NCBI GenBank assembly: GCA_024405255.1
Contig: JAKSOY010000285.1
Location: 1-5,142 of the forward strand
Length of the DNA: 5,142 nucleotides
Direction: 5' to 3'
Origin: Kiritimatiellia bacterium
GTDB lineage: Bacteria > Verrucomicrobiota > Kiritimatiellia > RFP12 > UBA1067
Shown here: piece by piece, positions 1 through 5,142 of the stretch
Layout of the letters: each line of letters opens with the position of its first letter
How positions within the stretch are numbered: the stretch's first letter is position 1
The notes under the pieces: generated by a model
Told to the model about the DNA's origin: nothing
Databases searched by the model: none
What the model saw: only the letters and a program-made list of their open reading frames with translations
Translations under genes and position numbers: made by a program

Positions 1-117
1 GCCGAGCTCCGCCCACCGCGGCTCGGGCTGATACGCCGGCCACACGTAGGCGGCGACATCATACTTCGCCGTCACCACATTTGACACGGCCAGTGCCGCG
101 ATTGCCAACATCGTCAT
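1..117 (-). CDS. GH99/WbsX-like secreted protein, N-terminal fragment (gene runs off the left edge)
   Basis: Only the first 39 codons are in the window. The protein begins MTMLAIAALAVSNVVTA, a short hydrophobic stretch that could be a signal peptide cut after VTA, although it lacks the usual basic n-region. The mature part starts KYDVAAYVWPAYQPEPRW. An AYVWPAYQPEPRW-type opening resembles the first beta strand of the GH99-like/WbsX proteins (often AAYYFPxYHPxxxN), which are TIM-barrel proteins linked to polysaccharide metabolism. The start at 117 is supported by a G-rich Shine-Dalgarno (GAGGGGG, 123-129) five bases upstream; a second in-frame ATG at 111 is possible. The gene lies 21 bases downstream of the large secreted-protein gene on the same strand, so co-transcription is likely. 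The family call rests on one short motif and the catalytic region is not visible; it could be another secreted TIM-barrel protein. Confidence 0.6.
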   Translation of the reverse strand, partial: MTMLAIAALAVSNVVTAKYDVAAYVWPAYQPEPRWAELG

Positions 118-138
118 TTAGACCCCCTCGATTACCTA

Positions 139-3100
139 TCAGAAAACAAAAATCAAAAGCCCCCCCGACTGACGGAGCACCCAGATGCGACGGTTTGTCG
201 CCGCACTCCTCGTCAGGCCGAAGGGAACCTTTGCATCCTGTCCAAACGCGTCGAAATAAATCTGCCTGTCTTCTTTGGAGCAACTGGACCACGGCTCGAC
301 ATTGTCCGGATTAGACATCCACGCGTTCCAAAACGACGTCGGAGGGACCTCCATTTTTACACGTTCGTTGCGCGAAGCGTCAAACTCGAACGTACTGTTG
401 AAGTCCGCACCCGACACCCATGATGCCGCGCCGTCGAAACGAAGTTCTTCAATGCTCGCAACCGCACCTGCCAAAAGCCGTTTGGGAAGGTTGGCGCCAT
501 GTGCTATCTCAAAAACTTTGAATCCAGACTGATCAAAATAAGCCGCGTCCTTCAACTGAGCATCAGCAATGTCGCACGACGTCAAGGCCGCAGGAATGCG
601 CACGGTTTCCGTTAGCGAGGGGCACGATTGGAATGCATAAACCCCAATTTCAGCGATGCTCCCCGGCAGCATCGGCGTAAAAGAAACGAGCTTCGGCGTA
701 TCGCGAAACGCTCGATGGCAGATTTTCACGATCCCGTCATGTAGGACGACCCGAGCAAGATTCGGACATTGCGCTGCCATTCGCTGGGGAATCGTCGTTA
801 CGGAAGTGGGGATTCTTAGGCTTTCAAGGGCTTCGTTAAGACGAAGCATCTCGTCCGCCAAGGATACAATCGTTCCCGTTCCGTCCGAACAGGTTATAAC
901 CCCGGATAAATCAACAAGCCCAACGCTGCCCGACGTGATGGGTTTGCCGACGGAGATGGATCCGCTCGCTCCGCCCGCAGCAAACGTCCAGTCACCATTG
1001 GTTAACCGTCCGTCTGCATAAGTCCAATCTTTAGAGCCAAACATAGCCGTCACCTCACAAGGGGCAACAGCCGAAATCTTCACTTGTTCATCGTAGAACA
1101 GGTCGGACAGACCAGCCCAACGGTAAAAGGACTTTCCCGCCGGCGTCTGCTTCAGTGCGATGGTAACTTCAGCACCTAAATCGACCCATGCCTCAGCGGA
1201 AACGCCTTCATTTCCATCAACGGCCACGCATCCATCCGAATCGGAAGATGTTGCGCGAACACGGACCTGCAGACGTCCGTCCTGATAACGCACATCTCCC
1301 GCCGCACCCCTGAAGCGCACTGCATCCACTAAATGGTTTCTGACGATCTCTTGAGCCGTCAACGCCCGGTTGTAGACGCGGATAGACGAAACGTAGATTG
1401 GCGGCACCGTGCCATCCTGACCATACCATCCGTGCAACGATATCGCCGCGCAATTCTTGTCCGCCCGTGCAGACGCTTCGATTTGAAGCGAACCGAGCTG
1501 TTTACCGTTTGAATAATGCAAGAACTTCTCCGAAGAAGGGAATACCGCAGCCGCGGAGAATGCCTTGCCCGGTGTCAACCTAAAATCATTTCCGGTATAA
1601 AACCTAACACCGTCCGACGCATTTGGCACGAGAATCGACCCCAGAAGAGGTGCATTGGCATCCCCATACCACAGGAACAGCCGATCTCCATACTGAGACG
1701 AATTTTTCCCAGCCAAAGCCGACAAATATTGATTCTGCGCAATCGTCGCGCCATTTCCATCACAACCGGCAATTTCAATGGTCTTCACCGTGCTGCCCAA
1801 CACACGACCGAGAGCCGTTGCCGGACCGTTTTCGTCATAGACCTCAAGCCGCACCTTGCTTCCCAGCGAAACTCCCTTTTCGTCCGTAACAGGCTCTCCA
1901 TTCGCCTTTGTCAGCACGACGCCGCCGACAATATCCATCCACCCACTCGTGGCGACATCCACATGAACTCCATCACCGCCATTGTCAATACCGTCCCACA
2001 TGGCGACAAGGCCATCTTGTACATACATATCAGTCCGCAACAATCCGTCCTCCTCGCCCTCATTGGAAATTGCGTAACGAAACACGACAATGCCGTCAGA
2101 CCCTTTGCCGCCAGCATTCCAACCACTCGAACCGCCGCCACCGGAGCCAGTGCTGGCAACCGCATCTCCACCGACCTGTTCGATTGCACCGCCGTTGCCA
2201 CCAATGCCAGATCCTCCCGCACCAGCTGTGAACGGACCATAATCGCTGGCACTTGCCGCGCCGCCGCCGCCCGCACCATAAACCTTTGCCTCTCCCGTGA
2301 TGCGGCAGATGACACCCGCGCCACCCGCACCAGATGCTCCCGCAGCACCGTCCTGTCCGGGCGCACCCGCTCCGCCACCGCCGCCAGGAACGATGTCTGG
2401 CGCGACGCCGCCGCAATGTCCGTCAGTTGCTGCAACGACATCCGTTTTCTTGTTGGCCTGGCCGCCAGAAGACGCACCCGTCTTACCACTCGCGACGCCG
2501 TTCCAACCACCGCCGCCCCCGCCGCCAGCAGCTCTATCGATCAGATAGCCATCCTCCCAAAGTTCGGTCGCCGTACCGCTCTCACCAGCATCACCAGCCG
2601 TCCCATTGTGCACGCCGCCCTTGCCCACGGTCACGCTGACAGACCGCCCCCGAGACAAGACAAACGAACCGACGCGCACGGCACCCGCACCGCCGCCAGC
2701 CGCCATCAGCGAACCGCCGGACCCACCGCCGCCCACAACTAAATAGCTGACCGTAATATCCGCTCCGTCTGGAGCCGCGAATACACCAGTATGCTTGAAT
2801 ATGTGGACGTATTCGCGCGTGCTCAGCCGCTGCAGCTCATCTCCTCCAAGACAAGGGGCTGTCGTTAACCGCTTCGCACTTCCTTCTGTCACCGCATATG
2901 TGCCGATCTCCGTCACCGTCGGCGTGTCGAAACCCACTTCTGGCACAGACGGCGTATCCGACGACGGATAAAGCGCACCCATCAGCAACGAGGAAATCGC
3001 CTGCATACCCGTATCGCCCGGATGACTCGCTATGCCTGCGTGCGACCAAAGGCCCGTCGCCTTGTTGGCGGCGAAACTGCCAAGCGGTCCCGCATTAACA

Positions 3101-3663
3101 TACTTCACGCCCAATTCGCCTGCTGCAGCCTGCATGAGCGCGGCCTGTACATCGTTCTGCCAGAACGGCGCACGAATGACAATCTTGTCGAGCGCGACCG
3201 TAGGCGTAAACTTCGAAGCAAGCGCCTTGATCTGGTCTTTGAACGTCGTCTTCTCCGAATCCGTAGAGGGCGTCATTGCATTCTCACCGATGGCGATGAC
3301 AACGACAGTCGGCGCGAACGTCACATCGGCGGCAATGTCGACATCGGCATCAATATCATACGTCAGGATTGAACGCTCAAAATCAGCTATGTTACGAACT
3401 CGCAGCACTGGCTCGACGCCCTGGCGCGTCGCGACATCTGCCGCCATGAGATGCACATAATCCTTCGACTCCTCACTCGCGGCCATGCCATAATCACCCG
3501 TCCAACCGATGTCCGGTCGCGGCGCGTGACGCGTAATTGAGTTGCCCAAGAACAACATTCGTTCCGGCTCACGAGCCGGCGTTTCGTCCGCAAACGCGCA
3601 CGGACCCGTCAACACCGTTGCCGCGACTGCGGCAAAAAGCACACGCATTAAGGTTGTTTTCAT
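139..3663 (-). CDS. Large modular secreted protein: SGNH hydrolase-like, Gly-rich, LamG-like, bacterial-repeat and BspA-type LRR modules
   Basis: This 1174-residue protein has a clear signal peptide (residues 1-25, basic MKTTLMR, hydrophobic core, cleavage after CAFA). Residues 35-232 resemble an SGNH/GDSL hydrolase: block I LFLGNSITRH with Ser42 as candidate nucleophile, IGEN (125-128) in place of the block III GxND, and SHPGDTGM (213-220) with His214 as block V. Residues about 285-530 form a glycine-rich domain (YLVVGGGG at 307-314, many GGGG and GGAG runs, closing GSDGIVVFRY). Residues about 546-785 look like a LamG/concanavalin-type fold, ending with the typical VYNRALTAQEI. Residues about 787-875 resemble an InlB/bacterial-repeat beta domain (FYRWAG, then VTAMFG). 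Residues about 945-1080 are BspA-type LRRs (LRIPTSVTTIP, IAEIGVYAFQSCPSL). Start choice: AAAGGA (3673-3678) sits nine bases upstream and the signal peptide begins at once. Likely role is an exported or surface esterase-like and carbohydrate- or surface-binding protein; substrate unknown. The domain reading is by eye. Confidence 0.85.
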   Translation of the reverse strand: MKTTLMRVLFAAVAATVLTGPCAFADETPAREPERMLFLGNSITRHAPRPDIGWTGDYGMAASEESKDYVHLMAADVATRQGVEPVLRVRNIADFERSILTYDIDADVDIAADVTFAPTVVVIAIGENAMTPSTDSEKTTFKDQIKALASKFTPTVALDKIVIRAPFWQNDVQAALMQAAAGELGVKYVNAGPLGSFAANKATGLWSHAGIASHPGDTGMQAISSLLMGALYPSSDTPSVPEVGFDTPTVTEIGTYAVTEGSAKRLTTAPCLGGDELQRLSTREYVHIFKHTGVFAAPDGADITVSYLVVGGGGSGGSLMAAGGGAGAVRVGSFVLSRGRSVSVTVGKGGVHNGTAGDAGESGTATELWEDGYLIDRAAGGGGGGGWNGVASGKTGASSGGQANKKTDVVAATDGHCGGVAPDIVPGGGGGAGAPGQDGAAGASGAGGAGVICRITGEAKVYGAGGGGAASASDYGPFTAGAGGSGIGGNGGAIEQVGGDAVASTGSGGGGSSGWNAGGKGSDGIVVFRYAISNEGEEDGLLRTDMYVQDGLVAMWDGIDNGGDGVHVDVATSGWMDIVGGVVLTKANGEPVTDEKGVSLGSKVRLEVYDENGPATALGRVLGSTVKTIEIAGCDGNGATIAQNQYLSALAGKNSSQYGDRLFLWYGDANAPLLGSILVPNASDGVRFYTGNDFRLTPGKAFSAAAVFPSSEKFLHYSNGKQLGSLQIEASARADKNCAAISLHGWYGQDGTVPPIYVSSIRVYNRALTAQEIVRNHLVDAVRFRGAAGDVRYQDGRLQVRVRATSSDSDGCVAVDGNEGVSAEAWVDLGAEVTIALKQTPAGKSFYRWAGLSDLFYDEQVKISAVAPCEVTAMFGSKDWTYADGRLTNGDWTFAAGGASGSISVGKPITSGSVGLVDLSGVITCSDGTGTIVSLADEMLRLNEALESLRIPTSVTTIPQRMAAQCPNLARVVLHDGIVKICHRAFRDTPKLVSFTPMLPGSIAEIGVYAFQSCPSLTETVRIPAALTSCDIADAQLKDAAYFDQSGFKVFEIAHGANLPKRLLAGAVASIEELRFDGAASWVSGADFNSTFEFDASRNERVKMEVPPTSFWNAWMSNPDNVEPWSSCSKEDRQIYFDAFGQDAKVPFGLTRSAATNRRIWVLRQSGGLLIFVF
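2083..2745. repeat. Glycine-codon-rich low-complexity tract inside the large secreted-protein gene
   Basis: On the minus strand this stretch encodes many runs of three to seven glycines, seen on the plus strand as repeated GCC/CCG/ACC triplets. It corresponds to residues about 307-526. The triplet bias leaves several other frames open, which produces long spurious ORFs on both strands here. The repeats are degenerate, with mixed third bases (GGC, GGT, GGA), which suggests selection on the protein and not recent slippage at the DNA level. Similar glycine-rich domains occur in phage tail-tip adhesins, where glycine runs pack as polyglycine II helices; whether this one folds that way is inference. 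Confidence 0.75.
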
Positions 3664-3709
3664 TTCTGATATTCCTTTTGACGTTTCTCTTTTCCTGCGA
3701 TTGTTGCGC

Positions 3710-3739
3710 AGTGTACCATAGACTCTGACATGTTGACAA
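3710..3739 (-). promoter_or_regulatory. Sigma70-type promoter for the large secreted-protein gene
   Basis: Read on the minus strand, TTGTCA (3734-3739) is followed after 18 bases by TACACT (3710-3715). A TG dinucleotide one base before the -10 adds an extended -10 element. Transcription would start near 3703, giving a leader of about 40 bases that contains the AAAGGA Shine-Dalgarno at 3673-3678. The -35 hexamer abuts the first half-site of the putative operator (3740-3745), so a bound regulator would touch RNA polymerase here. The prediction is by eye and assumes a conventional housekeeping sigma factor. Confidence 0.6.
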
Positions 3740-3785
3740 TGTGCAGATTTGGAACGACTTGCACAATTTGCGACTGAACTGTGCT
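3740..3785. promoter_or_regulatory. Putative operator: three alternating TGTGC half-sites at 20-bp spacing
   Basis: TGTGCA at 3740-3745 is followed by its exact reverse complement TGCACA at 3760-3765, with a 14-base gap. A third site, TGTGCT, lies at 3780-3785, again after a 14-base gap and back in the first orientation. The 20-bp period is close to two helical turns, so all three would face the same side of the DNA. The array spans the space between the two divergent promoters and its last site overlaps the -10 element of the AraC gene. Autoregulation by the neighbouring AraC protein is a reasonable inference; a CRP-like or other factor is also possible. Confidence 0.4.
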
Positions 3786-3790
3786 ATAAT
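3782..3790 (+). promoter_or_regulatory. Extended -10 promoter of the AraC-family gene, predicted leaderless
   Basis: The plus strand reads TGCTATAAT, a perfect extended -10 element (TGnTATAAT). There is no good -35 at 16-18 bases; the nearest candidate, TTGCAC at 3759-3764, is 20 bases away, which fits an extended -10 or activator-dependent promoter. The -10 ends seven bases before the ATG at 3798, so transcription should start at or within a base or two of the A of that ATG. No Shine-Dalgarno sequence precedes the ATG. Together these suggest a leaderless mRNA. Confidence 0.6.
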
Positions 3791-3797
3791 TCCAACC

Positions 3798-4694
3798 ATG
3801 AACCAGACGATCTACTGCGAGCCAAATCCCCTGCATGCGAACTTCGGACTTTACCTGACGGGCGCGGGCACCGAAACCGCGCTTCCTCACGAGCCCTATC
3901 CGCACACCTACCATTCGACCGAATACTACTTCACCTGGGAAAACGGACGTGTGCTGACTGGCGACGAACACCAGCTGCTCTACATTCTCGAAGGCAAGGG
4001 GATCATCGAATTCACTCGCGGCACGCGCATACACCTGTCTGCCGGTTCGCTCGTCATCCTCCACGCCGGCGAATGGCACCGCTACAAGCCCGATCCGAAG
4101 ACCGGCTGGCGCGAGGCCTATGTCGGCTTCGCGGGTAAGTTCTGCCAGAAGTTCATCGCCGCGCCGTTCTTCCCCGCCCCGCCGACCGTCCTGAACATCA
4201 AGCCGGGCGGACGGTTTGAAAACGACCTGCTGCGGCTGATCAACCGAGCGCACGCCGAGAGCACGACGGCGCCCTACTCCCTCGCCGGAAGCTTCCTGTC
4301 GCTCATCGGCTCCGTCATCGAGCAAACGACGGCGCAGGAAAGCAAGCACGCGCACAATGGCACGATCCGCGCCATCCAGCTTCATATCGGGCATCACCTT
4401 GCCGAGACGCTGGACTTCGCCGAGATCGCCCGTCAGCGCGGACTTTCCTACGCCATGTTCCGCAAGGTCTTTCGCGCCTACACGGGCCTTGCGCCGCTGG
4501 AATACCAGCTCGCCCTTCGCATCCGCCGCGCCGCCAGCCTGCTCAAGTCAACGGACCGTCCGATTTCGGACATCGGCAGTGACGTCGGCTTCGATTCGCC
4601 CTGGTACTTCTCGCGCTACTTCCGCAAGGCGACGGGCATGTCCCCCATCGAATGCCGCGCCTCGATCCGCAATCTCGTCAGCCAGAAGAGTTGA
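3798..4694 (+). CDS. AraC-family transcriptional regulator with N-terminal cupin sensor domain
   Basis: This 298-residue protein has the two-domain layout and usual length of AraC regulators. Residues about 55-110 carry a cupin-like sensor (LLYILEGKGIIEF, then LSAGSLVILHAGEWHRY), which in this family binds a small ligand, often a sugar. Residues about 190-293 are the paired helix-turn-helix DNA-binding domain: LDFAEIARQRGLSYAMFRKVFRAYTG for the first unit, then the family signature ISDIGSDVGFDSPWYFSRYFRKATGMSP. The ATG at 3798 is chosen over an upstream GTG at 3741 because the -10 element at 3785-3790 lies between them and the 19-residue extension resembles no family sequence. The gene is divergent from the large secreted-protein gene with 134 bases between them, and probably regulates it and itself; ligand and target are inferred, not shown. 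Confidence 0.92.
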   Translation: MNQTIYCEPNPLHANFGLYLTGAGTETALPHEPYPHTYHSTEYYFTWENGRVLTGDEHQLLYILEGKGIIEFTRGTRIHLSAGSLVILHAGEWHRYKPDPKTGWREAYVGFAGKFCQKFIAAPFFPAPPTVLNIKPGGRFENDLLRLINRAHAESTTAPYSLAGSFLSLIGSVIEQTTAQESKHAHNGTIRAIQLHIGHHLAETLDFAEIARQRGLSYAMFRKVFRAYTGLAPLEYQLALRIRRAASLLKSTDRPISDIGSDVGFDSPWYFSRYFRKATGMSPIECRASIRNLVSQKS

Positions 4695-4722
4695 TCTGGC
4701 CGAACGCGCCCACCCCGATGGA

Positions 4723-4772
4723 ATGTCGGCATTCTGCGCAAAACCGCCGCGATTGGCGGCGATGCCGAGCAT
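4723..4772 (+). other. Nested hairpin downstream of the AraC gene
   Basis: ATG(T)CGGCAT at 4723-4732 pairs with ATGCCG(A)GCAT at 4762-4772, and CCGCC (4744-4748) pairs with GGCGG (4755-4759) inside it. The structure starts 28 bases after the AraC stop codon. On the plus strand no T run follows, so it is not a textbook intrinsic terminator in that direction; it could stabilise the 3' end of the mRNA or assist factor-dependent termination. Confidence 0.4.
4740..4761 (-). terminator. Intrinsic terminator for the MFS/micropeptide transcript
   Basis: Read on the minus strand, CGCCGC (4756-4761), the loop CAATC (4751-4755) and GCGGCG (4745-4750) form a perfect six-pair GC stem, followed by G and then TTTT (4740-4743). 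It lies 52 bases downstream of the micropeptide stop codon, where the minus-strand transcript should end before reaching the converging AraC gene. The T run is short, so efficiency is uncertain. Confidence 0.5.
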
Positions 4773-4774
4773 TA

Positions 4775-4786
4775 CGGTTATAACCG
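4775..4786. repeat. Perfect 12-bp palindrome CGGTTATAACCG
   Basis: CGGTTA at 4775-4780 is followed directly by its reverse complement TAACCG at 4781-4786. With no unpaired loop it would form only a small hairpin in RNA, so a duplex protein-binding site is an equal possibility. It lies in the gene-free convergent gap, between the terminator stem and the micropeptide gene. Confidence 0.4.
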
Positions 4787-4813
4787 CCCTTCTTGGACAA
4801 TTTCATCTCAAAA

Positions 4814-4918
4814 TCAAGCAATGATAACTTCAATCATCAGCAGGACAACAACGAGCACGGCCCAATTCCACCCTTCCAAACGGCCGTCCTGCATCCAGTC
4901 TGTATGGGTTATGTCCAT
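4814..4918 (-). CDS. Single-span membrane micropeptide (34 aa), putative small subunit of the adjacent MFS transporter
   Basis: The ORF starts with ATG at 4916-4918, three bases after the TAA of the transporter gene, and ends with TGA at 4814-4816. The product begins MDITHTDWMQDG, continues with the tryptophan-rich EGWNW, and then has one hydrophobic span, WAVLVVVLLMIEVIIA, reaching the C-terminus. An acidic residue, Glu30, sits within the span. The soluble N-terminus is acidic and the protein has a single basic side chain (Arg13). A weak GGCGG (4925-4929) lies six bases upstream inside the transporter gene, and the tight TAA-acg-ATG arrangement favours translational coupling. A stabilising or regulatory subunit of the transporter is the natural inference; I recall very small proteins next to OFA-type MFS genes being annotated as MFS transporter small subunits, but could not check. 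Composition and placement argue against a chance ORF. Confidence 0.75.
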   Translation of the reverse strand: MDITHTDWMQDGRLEGWNWAVLVVVLLMIEVIIA

Positions 4919-4921
4919 CGT

Positions 4922-5142
4922 TTACCGCCGCTGCATCGAACGCCTGAGCGTGACGACGTTGAGGAAGTTGAGCGAGTAGAAGACGACGAGCATCGTGACG
5001 ACGCCGAGGTAGCCGAAGCCCCACTTGTCCGAGACGAGGATCGACGCCTGATTGCCGGCAAGGCCCGCGAAGCCCCAGGCCGAGAGGACCGCGCCGTGGA
5101 TCTTCGAGATGTTCGTCATCCCGTAGTTGTCCGCGAGAATCG
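4922..5142 (-). CDS. MFS transporter, OFA (oxalate:formate antiporter-like) family, C-terminal fragment
   Basis: The last 72 codons are present; the gene enters from the right edge and its start is outside the window. The visible sequence begins ILADNYGMTNISKIHGAVLS, continues AWGFAGLAGNQASILV, and ends in a second hydrophobic span GYLGVVTMLVVFYSLNFL with the basic tail TLRRSMQRR. This matches the last two helices of a 12-helix MFS carrier. The YG-(x)3-IS-(x)2-HG-(x)4-AWG pattern before the penultimate helix is typical of OFA-type carriers, which exchange or import small organic anions such as oxalate, formate or pyruvate. The reading frame continues past the internal ATG at 5117-5119 to the window edge, so that ATG is not the start. 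The micropeptide gene follows three bases after the stop. The substrate cannot be told from this fragment. Confidence 0.8.
   Translation of the reverse strand, partial: ILADNYGMTNISKIHGAVLSAWGFAGLAGNQASILVSDKWGFGYLGVVTMLVVFYSLNFLNVVTLRRSMQRR

Noticed and set aside
59..292. 77-codon minus-strand ORF spanning the junction of the large gene and the GH99-like gene
   Set aside because: Out of frame with both genes; only of interest as the frame reached if the seven-G tract gained one base.
1911..2510. 199-codon minus-strand ORF in another frame of the large gene
   Set aside because: Out of frame inside a clearly coding glycine-rich domain; Arg/Ala/Val-rich composition typical of a shadow frame.
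1516..2742. 408-codon plus-strand ORF rich in Arg, Thr, Ala and His
   Set aside because: It is antisense to the LamG-like and glycine-rich parts of the large gene, has low-complexity composition, no domain and no ribosome-binding site; the glycine codon bias keeps this frame open.
3733..3738. Perfect plus-strand TTGACA as a -35 for the AraC gene
   Set aside because: The -10 at 3785 is 46 bases away and nothing TATAAT-like lies 16-18 bases downstream; on the opposite strand the overlapping TTGTCA fits the divergent promoter.
3741..3797. Upstream GTG start extending the AraC protein by 19 residues
   Set aside because: No Shine-Dalgarno, the extension has no family resemblance, and the perfect -10 element lies inside it.
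3660..4397. 245-codon minus-strand ORF opposite the AraC gene
   Set aside because: Antisense to a strong AraC-family match and extends through the intergenic promoters; Arg/Val/Gly-rich with no recognisable motif.
4357..4824. 155-codon plus-strand ORF in another frame over the AraC 3' half
   Set aside because: Ser/Pro/Arg-rich shadow of the AraC DNA-binding domain with no motif.
4830..5024. 64-codon minus-strand ORF overlapping the transporter end
   Set aside because: Arg-rich shadow frame overlapping both the MFS C-terminus and the micropeptide, which have far better protein-like features.

Overview
The window looks like chromosomal DNA from an uncultured, fairly GC-rich anaerobe of the Verrucomicrobiota/Kiritimatiellota/Lentisphaerota group. 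This rests on protein style only: a very long secreted protein that joins an SGNH-hydrolase-like domain to glycine-rich, LamG-like, InlB/bacterial-repeat-like and BspA-type leucine-rich modules, next to a cupin-type AraC regulator and a GH99/WbsX-like protein. No marker gene is present, so the phylum is an inference.

Layout. Positions 1-117 (minus) hold the first 39 codons of a GH99/WbsX-like protein that continues off the left edge. Twenty-one bases upstream of it, 139-3663 (minus) encodes the 1174-residue modular secreted protein; the two probably form an operon. The intergenic region 3664-3797 carries two divergent promoters. The minus-strand promoter drives the large gene. The plus-strand one is an extended -10 element whose predicted start point falls on the ATG of an AraC-family regulator (3798-4694, plus), so that mRNA may be leaderless. 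Between the promoters lie three TGTGC-type half-sites in alternating orientation, exactly 20 bp apart, which make a good candidate operator.

The convergent gap 4695-4813 has no gene. It contains a nested hairpin, a perfect 12-bp palindrome and a GC stem followed by a T run that reads as an intrinsic terminator for minus-strand transcription. Positions 4922-5142 (minus) encode the last 72 residues of an MFS transporter of the OFA (oxalate:formate antiporter-like) type. Three bases after its stop there is an overlooked 34-codon gene (4814-4918, minus) for a single-span membrane micropeptide, which looks like a small partner subunit of the transporter.

Working together (inference): the AraC protein probably senses a small ligand, perhaps a sugar, through its cupin domain and controls the divergent secreted-protein/GH99-like operon, which would act on or bind polysaccharide outside the cytoplasm. 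The MFS plus micropeptide unit belongs to a separate converging transcript. The least expected item is the transporter-coupled micropeptide, followed by the leaderless regulator promoter with its 20-bp-phased operator array.
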